DNA of 64,000 bases from Actinopolymorpha cephalotaxi (lineage in GTDB: Bacteria > Actinomycetota > Actinomycetes > Propionibacteriales > Actinopolymorphaceae): positions 310,001-374,000 of the forward strand of contig NZ_JACBZA010000001.1 of NCBI RefSeq assembly GCF_013408535.1. The letters run 5' to 3'. The notes beneath the pieces were generated by a model that was given only the letters and a program-made list of their open reading frames with translations, ran no database searches and was not told the DNA's origin. Below are positions 43,083 through 52,175 of the stretch, piece by piece. The position numbers and the translations under genes are program-made. The number at the start of each line of letters is the position of its first letter. Within the stretch, counting starts at the first letter, position 1.

Positions 43083-43140
43083 AAACCTGGCCGGCCAACG
43101 AGCCCGGCCAACGAGCCGGTCGACGAGCCCGGACAGACGA

Positions 43141-43168
43141 ACTGCCGCCCTCGACCGAGGACGGCAGT
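43141..43168 (-). terminator. Intrinsic-type hairpin after FmdB/Ruc gene
   Basis: ACTGCCGCCCTC and GAGGACGGCAGT pair over 12 positions with one G-U/mismatch and a four-base loop, about 46 bases downstream of the minus-strand stop at 43215. It separates this gene from the SAF gene. Confidence 0.6.
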
Positions 43169-43214
43169 GCGTACGTACGAACCCCGCCGGCTCCACGCCG
43201 GCGCGGGCGAAAAG

Positions 43215-43640
43215 CTAGGCGGCGTTGGAGGAACCGGAGCCGCTCGAGGTGCTCGCCTTGGAGCCGGAGTCCTTGCCGGACCCGCCGCCGGAGCTTCCCG
43301 AGCCGCTCGAGCTCCCGGAGCCGCCGGAGCTGTCCGAGCTGCCGGACTTGCCCGATCCGGAGTCGGACGAGCTGCTTGCGGACTCCTTGCCGGAGCCGCT
43401 GGTCTCCTTGGACCCGGAGTCCTTGCCGCTGCCGTTGCCGGAGCCACCGGACCGCTGCTGGCTGCTGCGGCTGTCGTTGCGGTAGAAGCCGGAACCCTTG
43501 AAGACCACGCCGACGGCGCTGAAGACCTTGCGGAGCTTGCCGCTGCACGCGGGGCACACGGTCAGCGGGTCGTCGGAGAACTTCTGGACGGCCTCAAGCT
43601 GCTCGCCGCAGTCGACGCAGGAGTACTGATAGGTAGGCAC
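43215..43640 (-). CDS. FmdB-family zinc-ribbon protein, Ruc-like redox-regulated chaperone
   Basis: 141 residues from GTG 43640 (VPTYQYSC). The N-terminal zinc ribbon has Cys8, Cys11, Cys29 and Cys32 (CVDC...CPAC). From about residue 57 to the end it is low-complexity Ser/Gly with Lys, Asp and Glu, surely disordered. Mycobacterial Rv0991c (Ruc) has the same zinc ribbon plus disordered tail, acts as a chaperone upon cysteine oxidation, and is under HrcA/CIRCE control. Here a CIRCE-like site lies 92 bases upstream. The tail is Ser/Gly-rich rather than matched in sequence to Ruc, so orthology is inferred. The ribosome site GGAGGG is clear. Confidence 0.8.
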   Translation of the reverse strand: MPTYQYSCVDCGEQLEAVQKFSDDPLTVCPACSGKLRKVFSAVGVVFKGSGFYRNDSRSSQQRSGGSGNGSGKDSGSKETSGSGKESASSSSDSGSGKSGSSDSSGGSGSSSGSGSSGGGSGKDSGSKASTSSGSGSSNAA

Positions 43641-43731
43641 TGCCACCCTCCATGTGCACGGTCTGAAGACCTTCGCCGGCCTCGGCGGCTCGGTTACAGG
43701 CGGCCTGGCCAAGGCGATACCGGAGCAAAGA

Positions 43732-43758
43732 TTAGCACTCCGAGGCAAGGACTGCTAA
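43732..43758. promoter_or_regulatory. CIRCE-like HrcA operator
   Basis: TTAGCACTC-N9-GACTGCTAA matches the CIRCE consensus TTAGCACTC-N9-GAGTGCTAA at 17 of 18 arm positions, with the canonical 9-base spacer. It lies upstream of the FmdB/Ruc gene, so heat-shock control by HrcA is predicted. Confidence 0.8.
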
Positions 43759-43825
43759 GCGCAGTCCCGGCCCCGGAGGCTCCGATCATCGAGGACCCGC
43801 ACGGCCCTCACCCACCCGTACGCCG

Positions 43826-44362
43826 TCAGTCGAACGCCTTCAGGTCCCGGTCGGTGGCGAACCACAGCGCCTCGGGGATCTCGAACGTGGCGTAGGAGTA
43901 GTTGCCCATCGGCAGCCAGTAGTCGTACTCCCCGACGGTCGAACCCTGGAAGACCAGCACGATCCGCCAGGTGTCGACGTAGAGGGTCCAGACCCGGCGC
44001 TTCCGGACGGCCCCCTCCTCCTCGAAGGTGTAGATCCGCTCCAGCTTGACGAGGTTGCCGAGCAGGTCGTCCTTGCGGCTCTCCACCTCACAACCGGGCA
44101 GCTGGGCGAGCCCCGCCTCGATGCCCTCGCGGATCGTGTCCTGGTCCTCGGCGACCACGTGGTCGTCGAGCTTGCTGACCCACGCCGCGAAGTACGTCCT
44201 GGGGTCGTCCTCCTCGGGGGAGAACAGCACGCCCTCCCGGTCCTCGTCCAGCTCGAACTGGTGCCAGTCGGACGGGAACCGGAACGAGAACCGCCCCATC
44301 GGGTCCTGGTAGGTGCTGACCCCGGTGAACCGGGGCCGCCCCTCGCGGACGGGAGTGGTCAC
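43826..44362 (-). CDS. PsbP/APD-like conserved protein next to ABC importer
   Basis: 178 residues, single alpha/beta domain without signal peptide. [26 protein letters not shown] at about 16-40 resembles PsbP/Mog1-like proteins; the second half contains [20 protein letters not shown]. Function unknown. It overlaps the upstream ATPase gene by 4 bp (start 44362, ATPase stop 44359), so it belongs to the importer operon, perhaps as an accessory. Confidence 0.7.
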   Translation of the reverse strand: MTTPVREGRPRFTGVSTYQDPMGRFSFRFPSDWHQFELDEDREGVLFSPEEDDPRTYFAAWVSKLDDHVVAEDQDTIREGIEAGLAQLPGCEVESRKDDLLGNLVKLERIYTFEEEGAVRKRRVWTLYVDTWRIVLVFQGSTVGEYDYWLPMGNYSYATFEIPEALWFATDRDLKAFD

Positions 44363-45453
44363 TTCGTTGCCTCCTGCTGCCTCTGCGCCTGCTGCTGCTC
44401 CGCCACCTTGGTCATGACCTCCGGCGCCACCGGGATCTCGGCAAGGCGGCTCGCGCCCTTGAGTTCGAGCGTGTCGGAGAAGTGACAGGCTGCCATGTGG
44501 TTGTCACCGGTGTCGCGGAGCGGGGGCTCCTCGGCCCGGCAGATGTCCTGAGCGTACGGACACCGGGTGTGGAAGTAGCAGCCGGACGGGGGGTTGGCCG
44601 GGCTGGGCACGTCGCCGGTGAGCAGCGTGGGCCGGGTCCGCTTGCGCGGGTCCGGCTGCGGCAGCGAGGACAGCAGCGCCTCGGTGTAGGGCATCTTCGG
44701 GCTGTAGAACAGCTGGTCGGTGGTGCCGACCTCGACCACCTTCCCGACGTACATCACCGCAACGCGGTCGGAGATGTGCTCGACCACGCTGAGGTCGTGG
44801 GAGATGAAGAGGTACGTCAGGTCGAAGCGATCCTGAAGGTCCTCCAGCAGGTTGAGCACCTGGGCCTGAACCGACACGTCCAGTGCGGACACGGGCTCGT
44901 CGCAGATGATCAGCTTGGGGTTCAGCGCCAGTGCCCGGGCGATCCCGATGCGCTGGCGCTGGCCGCCGCTGAACGCGTGCGGGTATCGGCTGGCGTGCTC
45001 GGGCCGCAGTCCGACCACGGTGAGCAACTCGGCGATCCGGTCCCGCAGCGCCCGGCCGGACAGCGTGTTGTTGATGATCATCGGCTCGGCGATGATCCGG
45101 CCGACCGTCATCCGCGAGTCCAGCGACGAGAACGGGTCCTGGAAGATGATCTGCATCTCCGGCCGGATCCGCTTCAGCGTCTTGTGGTCGGCGTCCCCGA
45201 TGTTGACCTTGCCCAGCTCGGTGTGGTCGAAGACCACCGAGCCTTCGGTGGGCTCCTCCAGCCGGAGGATGGTCCGGCCGGTGGTGCTCTTGCCGCACCC
45301 GCTCTCCCCGACGATCGAGAACGTCTCGCCGCGGTTGACCGAGAGGTTGACCCCGTCCACGGCCTTCACGTGGCCGACGGTGCGCCTCAGGAAGCCCTGC
45401 TTGATGGGGAAGTGCTTCTTGAGGTCGCTGACCTCGAGCAGAACGTCGTTCAC
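44359..45453 (-). CDS. Peptide/oligosaccharide ABC importer ATPase, OppF/DppF type
   Basis: 364 residues from GTG 45453. Walker [12 protein letters not shown], signature [14 protein letters not shown], Walker [14 protein letters not shown]-loop [11 protein letters not shown]. The C-terminal oligo_HPY domain has [17 protein letters not shown]; its cysteines probably bind an Fe-S cluster as in DppD/OppF. A Gln/Glu/Ala-rich tail follows. Second ATPase of the five-gene importer operon, separated from the first by 8 bp. Confidence 0.93.
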   Translation of the reverse strand: MNDVLLEVSDLKKHFPIKQGFLRRTVGHVKAVDGVNLSVNRGETFSIVGESGCGKSTTGRTILRLEEPTEGSVVFDHTELGKVNIGDADHKTLKRIRPEMQIIFQDPFSSLDSRMTVGRIIAEPMIINNTLSGRALRDRIAELLTVVGLRPEHASRYPHAFSGGQRQRIGIARALALNPKLIICDEPVSALDVSVQAQVLNLLEDLQDRFDLTYLFISHDLSVVEHISDRVAVMYVGKVVEVGTTDQLFYSPKMPYTEALLSSLPQPDPRKRTRPTLLTGDVPSPANPPSGCYFHTRCPYAQDICRAEEPPLRDTGDNHMAACHFSDTLELKGASRLAEIPVAPEVMTKVAEQQQAQRQQEATK

Positions 45454-45461
45454 GATTCCTC

Positions 45462-46688
45462 CTACTTGCCCGCGGCGGCGGACGCGGACGCGGCCTCGGC
45501 AGGTGTGCTGCCCGGGTAGAGGTGGCACCGGACGTTGTGGTCGGGTTTCCCTTCCACCGGAGCCTCCACCGGCAGCACCGTGTCGCACAACCCCTTCATC
45601 GCACTTGGACAGCGCGGGTGGAAGGGGCAGCCCGGAACGGTGGAGTACGGGTCGGGCACCGAACCCTTGATGACCTCCAGCGGCGTCCCGCGGTTGACGC
45701 CGATCCGGGGGATCGACCGCAGCAGCGAGACGGTGTAGGGGTGCTTGGGGTCGTGGAAGATGTCGTCGACCGGTGCGCGTTCGACGACCCGGCCGAGGTA
45801 CATGACGACCACCTCGTCGCACAGCTGCGCGACGACGCCCATGCTGTGGGTGATGAACATGATCGACATGCCGTACTCGTCCTGCAGCTCGCGCATCAGC
45901 TCCAGGATCTGCGCCTCGGTGGTCACGTCCAGAGCCGTGGTCGGCTCGTCGGCGATCAGCAGGGTCGGCGTGCACGACAGCGCCATCGCGATCATCGCCC
46001 GCTGGCGCATACCACCACTGAGCTGGTGGGGGTAGCTCTTGGCGATGCGCTCGGGGTTGGGCATCCCCACCCGGCGCAGCATCTCCACCGCCCGCTTGTT
46101 GGCCTCGTTCCGGTCCGGCGTCTGGTGGAGCAGGATCGCCTCGGCGATCTGGTCGCCCACGGTGTAGACCGGGTTCAGCGAGGTCATCGGCTCCTGGAAG
46201 ATCATCGAGATCTCCTGGCCGCGGATGGCCCGGATCCGGTCACCGGTCGGGTCCAGCGAGGTCAGGTCGACCACGCCCCGGGAGTTCTCGGCGGGCGCCT
46301 TGGTGACGGTGCCGGTGCCGGTCTCCTCGGTCGCGCCGGCCTCGGGCGCGGCCTCCTTGGGCCCGCCCGTACCCGTACGGCCGCGGTTGCGCCTGGTGGC
46401 CCGGCCGCCGCCCTTCCGCTCCACACCCGGGCGGAACAGGATGTCGCCGTTGACGATCCGGCCCGGCCGCTCGATGATCCGCAGGATCGCGCGGGCGGTC
46501 ACGCTCTTGCCCGAGCCGCTCTCGCCGACGATCCCGAGCACCCGGCCGCGGGGAACGTCGAAGGTGACGCCGTTCAGTGCACGTACGACGCCGATCTGGG
46601 TCGGGAACTCCACCTGCAGGTCACGGACGCTGACGACGGCGTCGGCGGCCATCCTGGTGGAGGGGTTGCTGATGGTTGCCTCACTCAT
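45462..46688 (-). CDS. Peptide/oligosaccharide ABC importer ATPase, OppD/DppD type, with insertion
   Basis: 408 residues. Walker [10 protein letters not shown] at about 55-63, Q-loop [12 protein letters not shown], signature [15 protein letters not shown], Walker [14 protein letters not shown]-terminal oligo_[16 protein letters not shown]. Between Walker A and the Q-loop is an extra stretch of about 55 residues (about 88-142) rich in Gly/Arg then Glu/Thr/Ala, absent from typical OppD. It pairs with the OppF-type ATPase. The tail is Ala/Ser-rich. Confidence 0.92.
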   Translation of the reverse strand: MSEATISNPSTRMAADAVVSVRDLQVEFPTQIGVVRALNGVTFDVPRGRVLGIVGESGSGKSVTARAILRIIERPGRIVNGDILFRPGVERKGGGRATRRNRGRTGTGGPKEAAPEAGATEETGTGTVTKAPAENSRGVVDLTSLDPTGDRIRAIRGQEISMIFQEPMTSLNPVYTVGDQIAEAILLHQTPDRNEANKRAVEMLRRVGMPNPERIAKSYPHQLSGGMRQRAMIAMALSCTPTLLIADEPTTALDVTTEAQILELMRELQDEYGMSIMFITHSMGVVAQLCDEVVVMYLGRVVERAPVDDIFHDPKHPYTVSLLRSIPRIGVNRGTPLEVIKGSVPDPYSTVPGCPFHPRCPSAMKGLCDTVLPVEAPVEGKPDHNVRCHLYPGSTPAEAASASAAAGK

Positions 46689-46790
46689 GACGAGACCCCT
46701 GTCTCTCCTCTGTGCCGAACGAGGCCGGGACGCCGGAGATGACGTCCCGCCTCGCTCGTGCCGCGGATGCCGGTGGTGTGCGGGTACGGC

Positions 46791-47909
46791 CTAGCCATAG
46801 GGGTCCACCGCGTCACGAACGCCGTCACCGAGCAGCTGGTAACACGTCACCGCGATCACCACCGCCACCGCGGGGATGAGCATCCAGGGGTACTGCTGGA
46901 CGGCCTGCACCTTCTGCGCGTCCTGCAGGAGCACACCCCAGCTGACCGCCGGCGGCAACATCCCGATGCCGAGGAACGACAGTGACGTCTCGGCGATGAT
47001 CGTGGTGGGGATCGCCAGCATGGTCACCACCACCAGGTGGCTGATGGAGTTCGGCACCATGTGGCTCAGGATGACCCGGGCGTGCCCGCTGCCCGCGGCC
47101 CGGGCCGCCGCCACGTAGTCGGCGCCGGCGTACGACATCACCTTTCCGCGGATCTGTCTCGCGAGGCCGGCCCAGCCCACCAGCGACAGGATGACGGTGA
47201 TGAACAGATATCGCTTGGTCACCGTCATGTCGCGGGGAAGGATGGCCGCCATCATCGCCCACAGCGGCAGCGTCGGCACCGAGAGGATGATCTCGATGAT
47301 GCGCTGCAGCACGTTGTCCACGAGTCCGCCGAAGTAGCCGGAGATCGTGCCGATGATGGCACCCAGGATGGTGCCGATACCGACACCCACCAGGCCGATG
47401 GTCAAGGAGACCCGGGAGCCGATGATGGTCCGGCTGAAGATGTCCCGGCCCTGGTCGTCGGCGCCCCACAGGTAGACGGTGTTGGGCTTGTCCACCCCGA
47501 ACAGGTGCGTGGTGGTCGGGATGAGGCCGAAGACCTTGTAGTCGGCGCCCTTCACGAAGAAGTTGATCGGGTCCGGCTTGTCGCAGTTGGTCTTGTACTC
47601 CCAGGTGAAGGTGTCCTTGTTCAGCGTCTGGGCCACCCCGCAGACGGCCGGGCCGCCCTTCCAGGTCAGCTTCGCCGGTGCGGCGTTGGCCCGGTCGGAG
47701 TTGACGGCGTTCGCGTCGTACGGCGCCAGGAACGGCGCGAACAACGCGATGCCGTACATCACCAGCAGGACGATCCCGCCGGCCACGGCGAGCTTGCTCT
47801 GCTTGAAGCGGCGCGCCATCAACCGCCACTGGGGGATCTCGCCGACGTCGGAGCCCTTCTCGGCGGGCGCCTGGTGCTCTTGGGAGATTGGTTCCTGGAT
47901 GATCGCCAT
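46791..47909 (-). CDS. ABC importer permease, OppC/DppC type
   Basis: 372 residues. An N-terminal cytoplasmic segment and first helix (LAVAGGIVLLVMYGIALFAPFLAPY) precede a large extracytoplasmic loop of about 90 residues with two Cys (about 89 and 109), longer than in DppC. Then come the permease core with VLGAIIGTISGYFG and the EAA loop ADYVAAARAAGSGHARVILSHMVPNSI. Ends DGVRDAVDPYG, the standard OppC/DppC terminus. Start ATG 47909; 13 bp from the OppB-type gene. Confidence 0.93.
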   Translation of the reverse strand: MAIIQEPISQEHQAPAEKGSDVGEIPQWRLMARRFKQSKLAVAGGIVLLVMYGIALFAPFLAPYDANAVNSDRANAAPAKLTWKGGPAVCGVAQTLNKDTFTWEYKTNCDKPDPINFFVKGADYKVFGLIPTTTHLFGVDKPNTVYLWGADDQGRDIFSRTIIGSRVSLTIGLVGVGIGTILGAIIGTISGYFGGLVDNVLQRIIEIILSVPTLPLWAMMAAILPRDMTVTKRYLFITVILSLVGWAGLARQIRGKVMSYAGADYVAAARAAGSGHARVILSHMVPNSISHLVVVTMLAIPTTIIAETSLSFLGIGMLPPAVSWGVLLQDAQKVQAVQQYPWMLIPAVAVVIAVTCYQLLGDGVRDAVDPYG

Positions 47910-47922
47910 CAGTGGCGCCCTC

Positions 47923-48909
47923 TCACTCGGCGGACCGGGCCCGGGGGTCGACCCAGGCCAGTGCGATGTCGGCGAGCAGGTTGCCGAGGATCAGCAGCAT
48001 CGACAAGAACATCAGCAGCGTGGCCGCGAGGTACATGTCCTGGTTCAGCAGAGCCTGCAGGTACAGCGGTCCGGTCGTGGGCAGGTTGAGCACGATGCTC
48101 ACGATCGCCTCACCGGAGATGAGGACCGGCAACGTCGTACCCAGCGCCATGATGAGCGGGTGTACGGCGTTGCGGGTGGCGTGCTTCCAGATCACCCGGC
48201 GTTCCAGGACGCCCTTCGCGCGGGCCGTCTGGACGTACTGCTGGTTGAGCACGTCCAGCAGGTTGGCCCGCATCACGCGGGTGAGCCAGGCGGTGCTGCT
48301 CGCGGAGATGACGACCAGCGGAATCCACACGTGCTTGAGGAAGTCGACGAACTTCGCTCCACTCCATGGGGCGTCCTGATACTGCGCGGAGAACAACCCG
48401 CCGACGTCGGACCCCAGGAATCTCGCGGCGAACACCAGGACGACCAGCGCCAGCAGGAACTCCGGCACGGCCACGCCGATGAACTGGAACAGGGTGATGA
48501 GGTAGTCGGGTAACGAATATCGATGGGTCGCTGAATAGACCCCGATGGGTATCGCTATCAACCAGGCGATGATGAGCGCCCCGCCCGCGAGCATGACCGA
48601 GAGCCCGAGCCGGCCCCAGATGAGGTCGCCGACCGGCTGGCGATACGTGAAGGACTGACCGAAGTCGCCCTTCATGAAGCCGCCGATCCACTTGCCGTAC
48701 TTCACCATCACCGGGTCGTCCAGGCCGTAGCGCGTCTTGAGGGCGTCGATCTGGTCCTGCGACACGTTGTTGCCGATACTGCGCAGCCGCTGGATCTCGG
48801 CCGTCAGCGCGTCTCCGGGCGGCGCCTGGATCATCACGAAGCTGACGATCGAGATGATGAAGAGCGTGAGGATCATGTAGAGCAAACGCCGAACAATGAA
48901 AACGACCAT
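47923..48909 (-). CDS. ABC importer permease, OppB/DppB type
   Basis: 328 residues, six helices. N-terminus FIVRRLLYMILTLFIISIVSFVMIQ, then PGDALT and the OppB motif YGLDDPVMVKYGKW; EAA loop QQYVQTARAKGVLERRVIWKHATRNAVHPLI; C-terminus ALAWVDPRARSAE. It forms the channel with the OppC-type subunit. It lies 92 bp downstream of the solute-binding protein gene in the same transcription direction. Confidence 0.94.
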   Translation of the reverse strand: MVVFIVRRLLYMILTLFIISIVSFVMIQAPPGDALTAEIQRLRSIGNNVSQDQIDALKTRYGLDDPVMVKYGKWIGGFMKGDFGQSFTYRQPVGDLIWGRLGLSVMLAGGALIIAWLIAIPIGVYSATHRYSLPDYLITLFQFIGVAVPEFLLALVVLVFAARFLGSDVGGLFSAQYQDAPWSGAKFVDFLKHVWIPLVVISASSTAWLTRVMRANLLDVLNQQYVQTARAKGVLERRVIWKHATRNAVHPLIMALGTTLPVLISGEAIVSIVLNLPTTGPLYLQALLNQDMYLAATLLMFLSMLLILGNLLADIALAWVDPRARSAE

Positions 48910-49001
48910 CTGTGCGTCTCCCGATCAGTCGATCCCGGTGGGGCGGGGCGGCGGCAGGTGGGTGGGGGTGCCGACCGGCACCCCCACCCATCCGTTGCGC
49001 C

Positions 49002-51155
49002 TTAGACCTTGTGCTGGTCGGGCTTGTCCCAGAAGAAGGTCTCGGGGTCATAGACCGCGGGCGTCGGGTGAATCCACGGGTTGACGAACCCACCCTGCGC
49101 GAGGTTTTCCTTCTTCGGGATGTTCATCAGACCCTGCCGGGCCAGCACCACCTGCGGGGTGTTGGCGACCGAGCCCTGGAAGAACGGACCGTACTTGATG
49201 TGGATCTTGATCATCTCCCACACCATCTGGGTCCGCTTCATCTCGTCCGGTTCGACCTTGGACTTGTCGTAGATCTTCCACAACTGGTCGATCGGACCGC
49301 CCTTCTCGGGCTCCATCCGAGGCGGTGTCCGCTTGAACGGGTCGACGTTCGCCTGCTTGCCCTCGTCGGGCGTGCCACGGACGTTGTACCAGGAGCCTTC
49401 GAGCGGGCAGTACCGGCTGTTCTCGATCGGCACCAGCCACTGCGGGTAGACCAGGTGGTTGGGACCGTCCCCGACCTCCCACGCCGTGGTGGACGTGAGC
49501 TTGCCGTTGTTCCACAGGTCGCCCCACCCCTGCGGCGCGACGGGGTTCTGCTGGGCCTTGATGCCGATGGCCTTCCAGTCCCGCTCGAGGTAGGAGTTCT
49601 TCTGCTTGTGGTCGTCGGTGGTGTCGGCCGGGAAGTCCAGGGTGAACTTCAGCTTGCTCCCGTCGGGGAACTCGCGGTAGCCGTCACCGTCCTTGTCGAC
49701 CACGCCGAGCTCGTCCAGCAGCTTCTTGGCCGCCGCCGGGTCGTACTTCAGTGCGGAGTCCCGCCACTGCTGGTAGACCTGCTTGCCCTCGTCGTTGACC
49801 TTGTATTCCTTGGCCTTCGGGCTCAGCGTGCCGGTGGTCTGCTCACCGGTGTTGAAGTAGATCGCCTTCTGCATGTCGGCCCGCTTGGTCGCCATCGACA
49901 GCGCCTTGCGGAACTTCGGCTCACGGATGAGCTTGCGGAGCTTCGGGTCCTTGTGGTCGTAGTTGAAGAAGAACACCGACCCGGTGCCCGAACCGCCGTC
50001 CCACAGCAGGACGTCGAGCTTGGACGTCTTCTGCGACTGCTTCATCGCCGAGATGTCCGGCAGCGCGACACCGAAGAACGGGCCGTGCACGTAGTCGAGC
50101 TTGCCCTGCTGCATCTGCAGCTTGCCGACCTGCTTGTCCTGGACGACCGACATGTTGAGGGTGTCGACGTACGGGAGCTGGTCGCCGTTCGGCATGACGC
50201 AGTGGTAGTACGGGTTGCGCTCCCAGACGATGCTGCGCCCCTCCTTGATGGACTTCAGCTTCCACCCGGTCATCGTCGGGCAGTCCGGGTTGCGGGAGAA
50301 GTCGACCTTGGTCTCGAACAGCCCGCCGGCCGAGGCCCAGCTCTTGCCGACCTTCTTGTTGTACTTCGGGTGGTACTGCTTGGCGAAGTGCGCCGGCACC
50401 ATCCACTTCGGGCCGTTGCCGTTCGTGCCCTTCACCCACATGGCCAGCCGGTCGGCGGTCAGCGGCGCGGGGGCGTCGAACTTCATGGTGAGGGTGTTCG
50501 GGTCCACCGCGCTGAGCGTGGCGACCTTGCCGGTGCCGGACTTGCACTCGTCCGGGGGCGTCTCGCTGTGGTCGGTGTTGAGCACCAGGTCGTTCCACCA
50601 GAACATGATGTCTTCGGTGGACCAGGGCTCCCCGTCCGACCAGCGCAGGCCCTTGCGGAAGTGCAGGGTCCACTCGCTCGCGTCGGCGTTGTGCTCCCAG
50701 GACTCGACCAGGCCGCCGGTGATGGCCAGACCGTCGTTCAGCCACCGCAGCAGCGTGTGGCCGTACATGTACTCCTTGTTGGAGGCGTCGATCGCGCCAC
50801 CGGAGGCGGAGGGGCTGATCATCAGCAGATCACCGCCGAACTTGCCCGGCTTGACCCACTTGTGAGGAATCACGAAGGGGTTCTCCGGGAGACGCTTCTC
50901 GATCGCGTCCAGCTTGCCGGCCTTGACCTGCTCGGCGAGCAGCGGAGATTCCTGGAACTTGGACGGCTTGGGGAGCGCCTTGGTGTTGGAACCCTTCGCG
51001 GTGGAGGCGTTCCCGCCGTCGCCCGCGTTCTTCTTGGGTCCGCTTCCGTCGGTCGAGCCTCCGCCGCTCGAACACGCAGCAAGCATGACGCCACCCGCGG
51101 CAGCGGCGGTCCCGTAAAGGAACGTCCGCCGGTTGAGCATGGCCTTTCCGGTCAT
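49002..51155 (-). CDS. Solute-binding lipoprotein of the ABC importer (SBP family 5), Tat-type signal
   Basis: 717 residues. The signal has twin Arg (NRRTFLYG, Arg9-Arg10) and a lipobox MLAAC with Cys28, predicting a Tat-exported lipoprotein. A Ser/Gly/Lys linker follows. The SBP_bac_5 domain includes SWEHNADASEWTLHFRKGLRWSDGEPWSTEDIMFWW, the family signature. At 717 residues it is longer than DppA (about 535); actinomycete members of this size are linked with oligosaccharide or glycoside uptake, but the ligand is not visible. First gene of the importer operon; ribosome site AAGGAAAGG upstream of ATG 51155. Confidence 0.92.
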   Translation of the reverse strand: MTGKAMLNRRTFLYGTAAAAGGVMLAACSSGGGSTDGSGPKKNAGDGGNASTAKGSNTKALPKPSKFQESPLLAEQVKAGKLDAIEKRLPENPFVIPHKWVKPGKFGGDLLMISPSASGGAIDASNKEYMYGHTLLRWLNDGLAITGGLVESWEHNADASEWTLHFRKGLRWSDGEPWSTEDIMFWWNDLVLNTDHSETPPDECKSGTGKVATLSAVDPNTLTMKFDAPAPLTADRLAMWVKGTNGNGPKWMVPAHFAKQYHPKYNKKVGKSWASAGGLFETKVDFSRNPDCPTMTGWKLKSIKEGRSIVWERNPYYHCVMPNGDQLPYVDTLNMSVVQDKQVGKLQMQQGKLDYVHGPFFGVALPDISAMKQSQKTSKLDVLLWDGGSGTGSVFFFNYDHKDPKLRKLIREPKFRKALSMATKRADMQKAIYFNTGEQTTGTLSPKAKEYKVNDEGKQVYQQWRDSALKYDPAAAKKLLDELGVVDKDGDGYREFPDGSKLKFTLDFPADTTDDHKQKNSYLERDWKAIGIKAQQNPVAPQGWGDLWNNGKLTSTTAWEVGDGPNHLVYPQWLVPIENSRYCPLEGSWYNVRGTPDEGKQANVDPFKRTPPRMEPEKGGPIDQLWKIYDKSKVEPDEMKRTQMVWEMIKIHIKYGPFFQGSVANTPQVVLARQGLMNIPKKENLAQGGFVNPWIHPTPAVYDPETFFWDKPDQHKV

Positions 51156-51929
51156 CTGATCTGTGCCCTTTCCTTCAAGGCGCTGCGGGCCGGCATCCCG
51201 AAGGACCGCCGGAAACTGCCGACTGGCCGAGCCCGTGGTGATTCAGTACCGCGCGATCCCACCGCAGGACGATCCGAACGCCCCGGTCGCGTGAGTACAT
51301 GTGCGCGTTGTGCAGTGGTTGAAGGAGTGCCCACGAGGGCGACCCCCGGTGTCACGACGCCGCAGGGGCCGGCGGCCTCCGCGGGCCTGGTCTCCGGCGT
51401 CGTGAAGTTGGTCATGCCCGGCTCGCCGAGGTGGTCGGCCCGGCGCCTTGACGCGGGCCCCACGGTGCGCGCACGGCAGCACGACGCCGGCGAGGAGCAA
51501 TCTCCTCGCCGAACCCGTGTTGCGTGCTGATGAATTGTCATCGTTTTGCGACCGTCTCGTTACCTCTTCCGGACACTGCACGTCAGGCCTCCCAAGTCGG
51601 AGACCTGTGCGTAATTTCGGGCATGTTAATACCGCCCGGGTCGACGTTCCAAGGGTCTGGAAGAAACTAAACGTCAGAATGTGGAAGGAACTACGCCGGG
51701 TTGTCGCAGGAATGCGCTACGTACTGGAATCGATCCCACATGCACCCCGTCCGGCACGCGGCCGGGGCGCCCAGGATCGATGAAGTGGTCTGCTTGTACC
51801 GCCCGGAAGCCTTGCTGTGCAAGGGGTATCGGCGAAGTGGTTGGCCGTTACCGGTCGGACACGGGTGGCCACCCTTCGGATCCGGGACGTCGCGGATCCG
51901 ACCCTACGTTCACCTCTTGACGCCGGTGT

Positions 51930-51953
51930 GCGGAAGTTGTGCCATACTTCCGC
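51930..51953. promoter_or_regulatory. 8-8-8 inverted repeat, operator candidate
   Basis: GCGGAAGT and ACTTCCGC are perfect complements around an 8-base spacer. TTGACG lies at 51917-51922 and CATACT within the repeat (51943-51948), which could be -35/-10 elements with a long 20-base gap. Candidate regulator site for the acylase or the importer. Confidence 0.45.
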
Positions 51954-52012
51954 GACCGACGGCTCGGGCCGCTATTGTTTCGGGACGCCCGATTTCGTCG
52001 TTGCTCAATAGT

Positions 52013-52041
52013 GCTGCCGTTTTTGTTTATTTGACGGCAGC
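52013..52041. terminator. Hairpin with T-rich loop
   Basis: GCTGCCGT and ACGGCAGC form a perfect 8-bp stem around a 13-base loop that is almost all T/A (TTTTTGTTTATTTG region). It could be a terminator-like or regulatory RNA structure upstream of the acylase gene. Confidence 0.4.
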
Positions 52042-52175
52042 CCATTGTGCATTCCGTGAATTCCTTTTCGTCGAATTCCCGGCCGGCTCGCCGCCGGTCG
52101 AAGCCCCCATGATCGCGGCGGGACGTGTCCGAGACGTGCCCTGGATGTCCTGGTGTAACCACTAGGCTGCGGAGC

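Larger units (their letters stand above)
51156..52175. other. 1-kb non-coding control region between importer operon and acylase
   Basis: No convincing gene in about 1,020 bp. It is unusually AT-rich for this DNA between 51,900 and 52,110. It holds an inverted repeat (51930-51953), a hairpin with an AT-rich loop (52013-52041) and repeated GAATTC near 52057-52078. It likely contains the importer promoter and perhaps a small RNA or other regulatory sequence; no riboswitch family is recognised. Confidence 0.55.

Noticed and set aside
48912-51530. 872-codon plus-strand frame
   Set aside because: Antisense of the solute-binding protein gene, which shows signal peptide and SBP family motifs on the minus strand.
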